64,000 nt of DNA, from assembly GCA_964432415.1 (NCBI GenBank), contig CAYSNW010000012.1, positions 1 through 64,000 of the forward strand, read 5' to 3'. Both the position numbers and the translations under genes were made by a program. A model generated the notes under the pieces. It was not told where the DNA came from. It did no database searches and was given only the letters and a program-made list of their open reading frames with translations. This stretch comes from JAFECT01 sp964432415 (GTDB lineage: Bacteria; Pseudomonadota; Alphaproteobacteria; Caulobacterales; Caulobacteraceae). The number at the start of each line of letters is the position of its first letter. Position 1 is the stretch's first letter. Below, in pieces: positions 35,247 through 43,199 of this stretch.

Positions 35247-37115
35247 TCACTGGCAGGCCAGGCACTCCTCGTAGTCGGTGCGCGCGGCGCCCGACATGTC
35301 GACCTTCTCGGCCGTCTCGCCCCCGGCGAAGGAGGCCCGCTGCACCGACTTGGAGCGCAGGTAGTAGAGCGACTTCACGCCGCGCTCCCACGCCGTCCAG
35401 TGCAGCATGTGCAGGTCCCACTTATCCACGTCGCCGGGCAGGAAGACGTTGAGCGACTGCGACTGGCAGACCTCCGGCGTTCGGTCCGCCGCCAGCTCCA
35501 CGACCCAGCGCTGGTCCAGCTCGAAGGCGGTTTTGAACACGTCTTTCTCGTCCTGGCTCAGGAAATCCAGGTGCTGGACCGAGCCCTCGTTCTCCAGGAT
35601 CGAGGACCAGACCTCGGTGGTGTCCTTGCCCTTTTCGCCCAGGATCTTCTCCAGGTAGGGGTTCTTGACCGCGAACGAGCCCGAGAGGGTCTTGTGGGTG
35701 TAGATGTTGGCCGGGATCGGCTCGATGCCGGCGGAGGTCCCGCCGCAGATGATCGAGATCGACGCCGTCGGCGCGATCGCCAGCTTGTGGGAGAAGCGCT
35801 CCATCACGCCCTTCTCGGCGGCGTCCGGGCAGGGTCCGCGCTCCTCGGCCAGCACGCGGCTGGCCTTGTCGGCCTCGCGCCGCAGGCTTCTGAAGATGCG
35901 CATGTTCCAGGACTTGGCCATGGCGCTCTCGAAGGGCACGCCCTGCGCCTGCAGGAAGCTGTGGAAGCCCATCAGCCCCAGGCCCACCGAGCGCTCGCGC
36001 CGGGCGGAATAGATCGCGTCCGCCATCTCCGGCGGGGCGCGCTGGATGAAGTCCTCCAGCACATTGTCGAGGAAGCGCATGACATCCTCGATGAAGGTCG
36101 GGTGCTCGCGCCACTCCAGGTACTTCTCGGCGTTGACCGAGGACAGGCAGCAGACCGCGGTGCGCTCGCGCCCGGTGTGGTCGGGGCCCGAGTGCAGCAT
36201 GATCTCGGAGCAGAGGTTCGACTGGGTGACCTTCAGGCCCAGGTCGCGCTGGAAGTCGGGCATGGCCCGGTTCACCGCGTCGGAGAAGATCAGGTAGGGC
36301 TCGCCGGTCTGCAGCCGGATCTCCAGGATCTTCTGCCACAGCGAGCGGGCGTCGACGAAGCGGACGACTTCGGTGGTCTTGGGGCTCCTTAAGCCAAACT
36401 GGGCCCCGTCGCGCACGGCCTCCATGAACTCGTCGGTGATGTTGATGCCGTGGTGGAGGTTCAGGCTCTTGCGGTTGAAGTCGCCCGAGGGTTTGCGGAT
36501 TTCGAGGAACTCCTCGATCTCGGGGTGGTGCACGTCCAGGTACACGGCCGCCGAACCGCGGCGTAAGGAGCCCTGGCTGATCGCAAGCGTGAGGGAGTCC
36601 ATCACCCGGATGAAGGGGATGATGCCCGAGGTCTGGCCCGCGCCCTTGACCTTCTCGCCGATGGAGCGGACCCGGCCCCAGTAGGTGCCGATGCCGCCGC
36701 CGTTGGAGGCCAGCGCCACGTTCTCGTTCCAGACGTCTACGATCGACTCCAGGCTGTCTCCCACCGAATTCAGGAAGCAGGAGATCGGCAGGCCGCGGTC
36801 GGCGCCGCCGTTGGACAGCACCGGGGTGGCCGGCATGAACCACAGCATGGAGATGTAGTCGTAGACCCGCTGGGCGTGCTCGGCGTCGTCGGCGTAGGCC
36901 GTGGCCACCCGGGCGAACATGTCCTGGTAGCTCTCGCCGGCCAGCAGGTAGCGGTCCTCCAGCGTGGTCTTGCCGAACTCGGTCAACAGGGCGTCGCGCG
37001 AGCGATCGACCTCGACCTTGCGGACCAGTTTTAGCTGCGGCGTGGCCTGACCCTGGCCCTGCATACGCGCACCCGAAACGAGGCTTTCCTGCTTAACTGC
37101 TTCAGACCCAGCCAT
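35247..37115 (-). CDS. nrdA: Class I ribonucleoside-diphosphate reductase, alpha subunit
   Basis: The 622-residue catalytic subunit reduces ribonucleoside diphosphates to deoxy forms. Seen: the N-terminal RNR domain (LWFMPATPVLSNGG...ISCFLNSV with the first active-site Cys), the radical/cysteine centre in SQSNLCSEIMLHS-like text (QSNLCSEI), the YLRSKSVQRASFAG Tyr region and the C-terminal redox pair CLACQ. There is no N-terminal ATP-cone, so the protein lacks the classical dATP overall-activity site of the 760-residue E. coli enzyme. ATG at 37115 lies behind ggggaagag; the frame continues upstream through the NrdR-like boxes and is not translated there. Confidence 0.96.
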   Translation of the reverse strand: MAGSEAVKQESLVSGARMQGQGQATPQLKLVRKVEVDRSRDALLTEFGKTTLEDRYLLAGESYQDMFARVATAYADDAEHAQRVYDYISMLWFMPATPVLSNGGADRGLPISCFLNSVGDSLESIVDVWNENVALASNGGGIGTYWGRVRSIGEKVKGAGQTSGIIPFIRVMDSLTLAISQGSLRRGSAAVYLDVHHPEIEEFLEIRKPSGDFNRKSLNLHHGINITDEFMEAVRDGAQFGLRSPKTTEVVRFVDARSLWQKILEIRLQTGEPYLIFSDAVNRAMPDFQRDLGLKVTQSNLCSEIMLHSGPDHTGRERTAVCCLSSVNAEKYLEWREHPTFIEDVMRFLDNVLEDFIQRAPPEMADAIYSARRERSVGLGLMGFHSFLQAQGVPFESAMAKSWNMRIFRSLRREADKASRVLAEERGPCPDAAEKGVMERFSHKLAIAPTASISIICGGTSAGIEPIPANIYTHKTLSGSFAVKNPYLEKILGEKGKDTTEVWSSILENEGSVQHLDFLSQDEKDVFKTAFELDQRWVVELAADRTPEVCQSQSLNVFLPGDVDKWDLHMLHWTAWERGVKSLYYLRSKSVQRASFAGGETAEKVDMSGAARTDYEECLACQ

Positions 37116-37169
37116 GACTGACTTACTCTTCCCCAGACCCGTTGCCAAACAAGGCGTTTTTGCCTCCAG

Positions 37170-37218
37170 ACCCCACATATGGTGTCTCGAAGCGCCCCGA
37201 AGCCCAGCATATGGGGAC
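37170..37218 (-). promoter_or_regulatory. Pair of NrdR-like boxes upstream of nrdA
   Basis: Two catatg-centred imperfect palindromes (37171-37186, reading gacaccatatgtgg on the minus strand, and about 37203-37218, reading ccccatatgctgg) have their centres at 37178.5 and 37210.5. The 32-base spacing is three helical turns. This matches how NrdR boxes (consensus acaCwAtATaTwGtgt) occur in tandem before nrd genes. The boxes lie 60-100 bases before the nrdA start. Confidence 0.7.
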
Positions 37219-37342
37219 ATAGGGTTAAGGAGCGGTCAATACGAACAAACCCTCGAACCTGTCGAAAAACCTGTGGACGGCGACCGACTCACGGCTGCTC
37301 ATGGCTTCAGCCGTGCGACCGGCGCATCAAAGAATTGTGACC

Positions 37343-38131
37343 ATGGTTGGAACTCCGCCCCACCCGCCCCGTTCGCCTGACTTGAGCACTCCCGCCCCCC
37401 GCGACCGATTGTCCGGGCTCGCGCAATTCGCGCGGTCCGAGGCCTCGCCCCTGGCCGCCCTCGGCGTGCTGGCGGCCGGTCTGTTCATCTTCGTGCGTCT
37501 GGTCACCGAGGTGATCAAGGAGGGCGAGGGCCGCAATTTCGACCAGGCCGTGCTCGAGGCCCTGCGCGTCCCCGGCCATCCGCATCAGCCCATCGGCCCG
37601 CCCTGGCTGGAGATGGCGGCCGTCGACCTGACCTCCCTGGGCTCGGTGGCGGTGCTGGTGCTGCTGGCCCTGGTGGTGGTCGTCTTCCTGCTGATCCGCC
37701 GCCGGCCCTCGGCCGCGCTCCTGATCGTCGTGTCCCTCGGCGGTGGCATGATCGTGACCACCCTGCTCAAGAACGCTTACGGCCGCGAACGGCCCCCCGA
37801 GATTTACCGCGCCGTGGAGGTGGTCCGCGCCAGCTTCCCCAGCGGCCACGCCATGCTGACCGCCGCGACCTTCCTGACCCTGGGCGCGCTGATCGCCCGC
37901 GCCCTGCCCCAGCGCCGCCAGAAGGTCTACGTCCTGTCGGTGGCGGTGTTCCTGACCCTGCTGGTGGGCCTGACCCGCATCTACCTCGGCGTCCACTGGA
38001 CCACCGACGTGCTCGCCGGCTGGAGCGTGGGCGCCGCCTGGGCCATGGCCTGCTGGCTGGGTTCGTTCAGCTGGGAGAAGTTCACCGACCGCCAGCTCGA
38101 GGCGCCGACGGAAAAGCCACGGCCGCGCTAG
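37343..38131 (+). CDS. PAP2-family phosphatase, membrane-bound
   Basis: The 262-residue protein has about six membrane segments and all three lipid phosphatase motifs: KNAYGRERP (KX6RP), PSGH, and TRIYLGVHWTTD (the RX5HX3D block). Members dephosphorylate phosphatidic acid, phosphatidylglycerophosphate or undecaprenyl diphosphate. ATG at 37343 was chosen since upstream codons enter the promoter region. The gene end overlaps the convergent antiporter stop by four bases. Substrate unknown. Confidence 0.92.
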   Translation: MVGTPPHPPRSPDLSTPAPRDRLSGLAQFARSEASPLAALGVLAAGLFIFVRLVTEVIKEGEGRNFDQAVLEALRVPGHPHQPIGPPWLEMAAVDLTSLGSVAVLVLLALVVVVFLLIRRRPSAALLIVVSLGGGMIVTTLLKNAYGRERPPEIYRAVEVVRASFPSGHAMLTAATFLTLGALIARALPQRRQKVYVLSVAVFLTLLVGLTRIYLGVHWTTDVLAGWSVGAAWAMACWLGSFSWEKFTDRQLEAPTEKPRPR

Positions 38132-39132
38132 AGCCGGAAGCCGATCAGCCCCGCCACGAACAGGCCGTAGCCCAGCGCCATGGCCGCCAGGAAGCCGCGC
38201 GACATCCGCCCGGTGCGGAACCCCACGAACAGCAGCGCGATCGCCACAGCCGTCACCGCGCCGGCCAGGACCAGCGAGCGGTCCAGCAGCCAGGGCGTGA
38301 AGAACAGGCCGAAGGCGGTGGGGATGGTCGCCTGGATCATCATGGCGCCGGAAATGTTGGCCAGCGCCAGGCGGACCTTGCCCTGGCGGATCCAGATGAT
38401 GGCGTTGAGCGTCTCCGGAAGCTCGGTGGCGATGGGGCTGATCAGCAGGGCCAGCAGCTGGGGCGGCAGGCCGAGCCGGGGGCCCAGCGCATCGATCTGG
38501 CCCACGAACAGGCGCGAGGCGAAGTAGATCACCACCACCGCGAGGCCGGTCTGCAGCAGGGCGAGACCCGTCGGGGCGACCGCGGCCTTCGGCGCGAGCT
38601 TCAGGGGCTCGAGCGCCTCCTCCTCGACCTCCTCCCCGCCGTCACGGGTCTCCTTCCAGACGTAGGCCGCGTAGGCGGCCAGGAACATCAGACCCAGCCA
38701 CGGCTTCCAGGCGAACAGCACCAGGCCGAGGCCGAGCTTCACCGCGAAGATGGCCAGGAACCAGCCCTGGTCGCGGCTGAGATGGCGGAAGGCATGGCGG
38801 TCCGCCGCATTGGGCCAGGGCCGGCGCGTCATGAACAGGGCCCAGCCGACGATGGCGTAGGCGATGGTCGCCAGGACCAGCGGCCCGCCCAGGGCCGCCC
38901 CCACCCCGATCGCCTTCTGGGCGGGGCTGGCCCCGAAGGCCACGGCGACGAATGTGACCACGCTTTCGGGCAGGGCCGTGCCGAAGGCCGCCAGGATGGT
39001 GCCCGTCGCCTTCTCCCCCATCGCGTAGCGGCGGCCGATCCACTCCACGCCGTTCACGAAGTACTCGCAGGCGAGGTAGATCACCGCCGCCGAGCCGAGC
39101 AGCAGCACGATGGGAAGCAACAGGTCTTGCAT
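38128..39132 (-). CDS. Sodium/calcium exchanger family (CaCA) membrane protein
   Basis: The 334-residue protein has ten predicted helices in two homologous halves. The alpha-repeats are AAFGTALPESVVTFVAVAFG (about 47-66) and SPIATELPETLNAIIWIRQG (about 230-250), carrying the conserved acidic residues that bind cations. It resembles YrbG-type Ca2+/Na+:H+ antiporters. The central cytoplasmic loop is acidic (DGGEEVEEEALEP), possibly cation sensing. Monocistronic. Confidence 0.92.
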   Translation of the reverse strand: MQDLLLPIVLLLGSAAVIYLACEYFVNGVEWIGRRYAMGEKATGTILAAFGTALPESVVTFVAVAFGASPAQKAIGVGAALGGPLVLATIAYAIVGWALFMTRRPWPNAADRHAFRHLSRDQGWFLAIFAVKLGLGLVLFAWKPWLGLMFLAAYAAYVWKETRDGGEEVEEEALEPLKLAPKAAVAPTGLALLQTGLAVVVIYFASRLFVGQIDALGPRLGLPPQLLALLISPIATELPETLNAIIWIRQGKVRLALANISGAMMIQATIPTAFGLFFTPWLLDRSLVLAGAVTAVAIALLFVGFRTGRMSRGFLAAMALGYGLFVAGLIGFRL

Positions 39133-39183
39133 GGCGGGGCTCTTGCGGCCGCGCGCCTGCGCGCGTCAAGCGCGGATGATCCC

Positions 39184-39966
39184 CTATCGCTGCAGCGGCA
39201 CGCCGACGATGGCCTTCAGCACCCAGCGGTCCTCGGTGGCCCGGGTCAGGCCCCGGCCCACCCCCAGGTTCAGGTCGAAGCCGCGCCAGCTGGTGTCGGC
39301 GACAGCGTAGATCACGTGATCCAGGTCGCCGTAGCGCCCGCCCAGATGGTCCGCGTCGCCCAGCCCGTCATAGGTCTCGATCCCGAGGTTGAAGTCCTTC
39401 TTCACCGCCCAGCTGACCTTGATGTCCTGCTCGATGCTGACCGGGCCCCTGGCCGGGCCCGACACCGCCCAGTCGAAGTTGGTGTTGCCCGCCACCGTCC
39501 AGCGTCCCCTGCGCCAGCCGTAGATGGCCTTCAGCTCCGCGTTCCAGGGATTGATGTCCAGGTGGCGCTGGACCTTGCCGATCTCGAAATTGGCCCCCCA
39601 CCACCAGTCCTGATGCTCGGTCTTCGGCGCGATGAACTTCAGCCGAAGCTTCTCGCCGTCAACGCGGTAGGCGCCGTGGCTGTCGAGCGTGGTCAGCACA
39701 TAGGCGCCGAGCTCCAGGTTGTCGGTCAAGCCCAGGGCGAACTCGGGCGTGAACCGGTAGGTCCCGCGCGGCGTCTCCTCGCCCGCATAGGCCGGGATGC
39801 GGCGGCCCTCGGCCACATAGTTGTTGTGCAGGTCCAGCCCGAACTCTCCGGGCTTGCCCATCTCATCCATATAGACCTGGATTTCCTCGGGCGCGGCGAA
39901 GGCCGGCGCCGCGGCGGCGGCCAGCACAAGGCCGCCCAGGATCCGCGTCAGAAACAATCGCGCCAC
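39184..39966 (-). CDS. Exported beta-rich protein, probable outer-membrane protein
   Basis: The 260-residue protein has a signal peptide ending AAPAFAA. The mature chain has regularly alternating aromatic/glycine-rich strands (for example LTDNLELGAYVLTTL, WWWGANFEIGKVQRHLDINPW, NLGIETYDGLGDADHLGG), suggesting a small beta barrel. It resembles proteins annotated loosely as outer-membrane transporter or copper-resistance-like; I cannot name a family. It lies 51 bases before the antiporter gene's end side and reads in the same direction, but the distance allows a separate promoter. Confidence 0.7.
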   Translation of the reverse strand: MARLFLTRILGGLVLAAAAAPAFAAPEEIQVYMDEMGKPGEFGLDLHNNYVAEGRRIPAYAGEETPRGTYRFTPEFALGLTDNLELGAYVLTTLDSHGAYRVDGEKLRLKFIAPKTEHQDWWWGANFEIGKVQRHLDINPWNAELKAIYGWRRGRWTVAGNTNFDWAVSGPARGPVSIEQDIKVSWAVKKDFNLGIETYDGLGDADHLGGRYGDLDHVIYAVADTSWRGFDLNLGVGRGLTRATEDRWVLKAIVGVPLQR

Positions 39967-40058
39967 TGCCCGCTCCGCCCGCCCAGAACCGTCGCGGAAG
40001 CTGTCGCGAAATCCGGCGCGGCGCCACTGAATAGTTTTTCAGTTTTGCCGGTCCCGCC

Positions 40059-41747
40059 TCACGCGGTCCGGTTCACCGTCAGCCCCAGCTCGGCGATCAT
40101 GGCCTGGCGGATCTCGAACTTCTGGATCTTGCCGGTCACCGTCATGGGGAAGGCCTCGACGAAGCGGATGTAGCGCGGGATCTTGTAGTGGGCGATCTGG
40201 CCGCGGCAGAACTCGCGGATCTCATCCTCCAGCGCCTCGTGGCCGGAGCGGAGCTTGATCCAGGCGCACAGCTCCTCGCCGAAGCGCTCGTCGGGCAGGC
40301 CCACGATCTGGGCGTCCTCGATCTTGGGGTGGGTGAACAGGAACTCCTCGATCTCGCGCGGATAGACGTTCTCGCCGCCGCGGATGATCATGTCCTTCAG
40401 CCGCCCGGTGATGTTGCAGTAGCCCTCCTGATCCAGGGTCGCGAGGTCGCCGGTGGCCATCCAGCCGTCCTTCAGCACCTCGTCGGTCTTGGCCTGGTCG
40501 TCCCAGTAGCCCAGCATCACCGAATAGCCCTTGGTGCACAGCTCGCCCGGCTCGCCGCGCGGAACCATCAGCCCGTCGGGGCCCACGATCTTGACATCGA
40601 CATGCGGCTGCACCCGCCCGACCGAGGACACCCGCCGCTCCAGCGGATCGTCCGTGGCGCTCTGGAAGCTGATCGGACTGGTCTCGGTCATGCCGTAGCC
40701 GATGGTCATCTCCGTGGCGCCCAGCCGGCCAATGACCTTCTTCATCACCTCGATCGGACAGGGGGCCCCGGCCATGATCCCGGTGCGCATGGCGCCGACG
40801 TCGAAGCGCGCGAACCCCGGGTGCTCCAGCACCGCGATGAACATGGTCGGCACGCCGTAGAGCCCGGTGCAGCGCTCGGCCTCCAGCGCCTTCAGGACCG
40901 CCTCCGCCTCGAAGCCGGCGGAGGGATAGACCATGGTCGTGCCGTGGTTGATGCAGGCCAGGTTGCCCATGACCATGCCGAAGCAGTGGTAGAGCGGCAC
41001 CGGGATGCACAGCCGGTCGTCCGGCGTCAGCTTCAGGGCGTGGCCCACGAACAGGCCGTTGTTCAGGATGTTCCGGTGCGACAGGGTCGCGCCCTTGGGC
41101 AGGCCGGTGGTGCCCGAGGTGAACTGGATGTTGATGGCGTCGCGGTTGGACAGGCCCGCGCCCACCTCGGCCAGGCGCGCCAGGCCCTGCGGCGTCGCCA
41201 GGCCATAGAGCTCCTCGAACTCCAGGAAGTTGGCCCGGGGCCGCCCCCCGATCTTGATCAGGCGCTTCAGGTGGGGGAGCACCCTGGAGCTCAGCTCCGG
41301 CGGGACCGAGGCGCCCAGGTCCGGCGCCGCCTCCTCGATCATCGCCGGATAGTCGCTGGTCTTGAACCGCCCGGCGCAGATCAGGGCCTTCACCCCGACC
41401 TTGTTCAGGGTGAACACCAGCTCGTGCGCCCGGTAGGCGGGATTGATGTTGACCAGGATCAGCCCGGCCTTGGCGGTGGCGAACTGGGTGACCAGCCACT
41501 CCGCGCAGTTGGGCGCCCAGATGCCCACCCGGTCGCCCGGCTCAAGCCCCAGCGCCAGCAACGCCGCCCCAACCTGATCGACCCGGCGTCCGAGCTCGGC
41601 CCAGCTCCAGCGGATGTCCTGGTGGACGGAGACCACCGCCTCCCGGTCCGCCCAGCGTTCGACCGCCTGGTCGAAGGCCTGCCCGATGGTGTCCTCACGC
41701 AGCGGCGGATGGTCCGCGCCGCGCACGTGGCTCAGCGACTGTTCCAT
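40059..41747 (-). CDS. AMP-binding acyl-CoA synthetase
   Basis: This 562-residue ligase activates a carboxylic acid via acyl-AMP to acyl-CoA. P-loop-like motif FTSGTTGLPKGATLSHRN (about residue 198), the GYGMTETSP adenine-binding motif, TGDLATLDQEGYCNITGRLKDMIIRGGENVYPREIEE (hinge and A8) and the C-terminal catalytic Lys in TGKIQKFEIR are all present. Overall pattern fits medium/long-chain fatty acyl-CoA synthetases (FadD-like, fatty-acyl group of alphaproteobacteria). ATG at 41747 is preceded by untranslated sequence in the same frame. The exact substrate is not determinable. Confidence 0.93.
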   Translation of the reverse strand: MEQSLSHVRGADHPPLREDTIGQAFDQAVERWADREAVVSVHQDIRWSWAELGRRVDQVGAALLALGLEPGDRVGIWAPNCAEWLVTQFATAKAGLILVNINPAYRAHELVFTLNKVGVKALICAGRFKTSDYPAMIEEAAPDLGASVPPELSSRVLPHLKRLIKIGGRPRANFLEFEELYGLATPQGLARLAEVGAGLSNRDAINIQFTSGTTGLPKGATLSHRNILNNGLFVGHALKLTPDDRLCIPVPLYHCFGMVMGNLACINHGTTMVYPSAGFEAEAVLKALEAERCTGLYGVPTMFIAVLEHPGFARFDVGAMRTGIMAGAPCPIEVMKKVIGRLGATEMTIGYGMTETSPISFQSATDDPLERRVSSVGRVQPHVDVKIVGPDGLMVPRGEPGELCTKGYSVMLGYWDDQAKTDEVLKDGWMATGDLATLDQEGYCNITGRLKDMIIRGGENVYPREIEEFLFTHPKIEDAQIVGLPDERFGEELCAWIKLRSGHEALEDEIREFCRGQIAHYKIPRYIRFVEAFPMTVTGKIQKFEIRQAMIAELGLTVNRTA

Positions 41748-41779
41748 GGCGCGATACTGCGCCGCTGGCGGCCGGACGT

Positions 41780-42526
41780 CTAGAACGGGCTCTTCGACCT
41801 CGGCGCCTTGTCCTTGCCGTCGTTGGCCACGCGCGAGGACGGGTCGCTGGGCGCGCTCAGCAGCAGGGCTGAGCCGCTGTTCAGCATCGGCGCGGCCTCG
41901 ACCGCGCGGCCGGGGGTTCCGACCAGGGTGGCCATGGGCAGGCCCTGTTCGGCGGCGAAGCCGTCGGCGACATAGCCGATCGAGTTCCTGGTCCCGCGCA
42001 CCGTGGCCGCGACGCCCGCGTCGCCCTGGCTCATGACCCCGACCTTCCACTTGGAGGGATCGGCGCCGGCCGGGCCGCTGCGCGAGGCCAGCATGGCCAC
42101 GAAGGTCCTGGAGGCGGCGCTGTCGGGCGACTGCTGAACCACCGCGATCGGCTCGTGCGGCAGGGCCACGCCCGGGTTCAGCCGCGCGATCTGCGGCGCG
42201 TCCCACATGGCGATGTCGCCGCGGTAGATGCGGGCCAGCACCGTGCGGCTGAGCTTGAGCTGGCCGGGGGCCAGGCCCTCGACATTGGCGACCGGAACCA
42301 CGGACGCCGCGGCGGATGACGAGGCCAGGGCCGTCGGGCGGCCGTGGGCCTGCCGGTCGGCGGCGGCCAGCTTGAGGTCGGGCCCCAGGTTGGCCATCCG
42401 GTCCTGCGCGCCCGGCTGGTTCATCGGATGCGCCAGGGCCTCGGCCAGGCTTTGGGCGAGCGCCGGCGCGGCGCCGAAGCCCAGGGTCAGGGCGGCCGCG
42501 GCCGCCATCAGGATTGTTCTAGCCAC
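41780..42526 (-). CDS. PstS-like periplasmic phosphate-binding protein, short
   Basis: The 248-residue exported protein (signal peptide ending APALAQ) resembles PstS in LSRTVLARIYRGDIAMWDAPQIARLNPGVALPHEPIAVVQQSPDSAASRTFVAML. The family is usually 320-370 residues, so parts of the second lobe are missing. The C-terminal tail (SSRVANDGKDKAPRSKSPF) is charged and low complexity. No ABC transporter permease or ATPase genes are nearby. The start overlaps the end of the YbjN gene by eight bases. Phosphate binding is inferred only. Confidence 0.7.
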   Translation of the reverse strand: MARTILMAAAAALTLGFGAAPALAQSLAEALAHPMNQPGAQDRMANLGPDLKLAAADRQAHGRPTALASSSAAASVVPVANVEGLAPGQLKLSRTVLARIYRGDIAMWDAPQIARLNPGVALPHEPIAVVQQSPDSAASRTFVAMLASRSGPAGADPSKWKVGVMSQGDAGVAATVRGTRNSIGYVADGFAAEQGLPMATLVGTPGRAVEAAPMLNSGSALLLSAPSDPSSRVANDGKDKAPRSKSPF

Positions 42527-43028
42527 CGGCCTTCACCGTGCGCAGATATTGCTGGAAAACGCCGATCCCGCCGATGAAGGTCCGGATCGACTCGTTCAGG
42601 CCATTGGTGTCCAGGCCGGGCGAGATCTGGACGTCCATCTCGACCACGACGTTGCGGCTGGGGTCGGCATAGCCTCGCAGCCAGCGGTGGCTGCGGTTCC
42701 AGCGGTTCATGATCACCGCGGTGGAGGCGTCGTCCGCGGTCAGGCCGCCGTCGAAGCGGATGCCGTAGAAGTACTGGAGCGAGGCGCAGCGGCTGTCCTT
42801 GCAGTCGGCCAGGAACACCACCAGCGTCTGGTCGCCGCCCTTGACGATCACGGCGTTGATCGAGGCGTCGATGGTGGCGTCCAGCCCGCCCGACTTCAGC
42901 CAGGCCTGGGCGTCCTCCAGGGTCATGCCCCCCGCCGGCAGCGGCGCCGCCTGGGCCGTTCCCGCCGCCAGGGCCAGCGCCGCCAGCCCTGCCGCGGCGG
43001 CCATCGCCGCCCGTCTAATGGTTTTCAT
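42519..43028 (-). CDS. Exported YbjN-domain protein
   Basis: The 169-residue protein has a signal peptide ending GTAQA and a YbjN-type (type III secretion chaperone-like fold) domain. Visible are MTLEDAQAWLKSGGLDATID, VVFLADCKDSRCASLQYF with a Cys pair, and MNRWNRSHRWLRGYADPSRNVVVEMDVQI. YbjN proteins are stress related in enterobacteria but cytoplasmic there; the signal peptide here is typical for the alphaproteobacterial subgroup. It is co-translated with the PstS-like gene by an 8-base overlap. Function unknown. Confidence 0.85.
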   Translation of the reverse strand: MKTIRRAAMAAAAGLAALALAAGTAQAAPLPAGGMTLEDAQAWLKSGGLDATIDASINAVIVKGGDQTLVVFLADCKDSRCASLQYFYGIRFDGGLTADDASTAVIMNRWNRSHRWLRGYADPSRNVVVEMDVQISPGLDTNGLNESIRTFIGGIGVFQQYLRTVKAGG

Positions 43029-43199
43029 GGATCCCCCCGGTACACGAGGAACGACCGTATCAGTGGATCGTGGAATCGCAAAAAAGAACGGTGAGGATTC
43101 AGGAACTGCCGGCGAGCCTGTGGCTCCCGGCGCGCGGTCTTCAACCGGCAGGCAAATTATGTCCCGCCGGAGTACGTTGCGGCGCGCGCGTCCGCGCCG

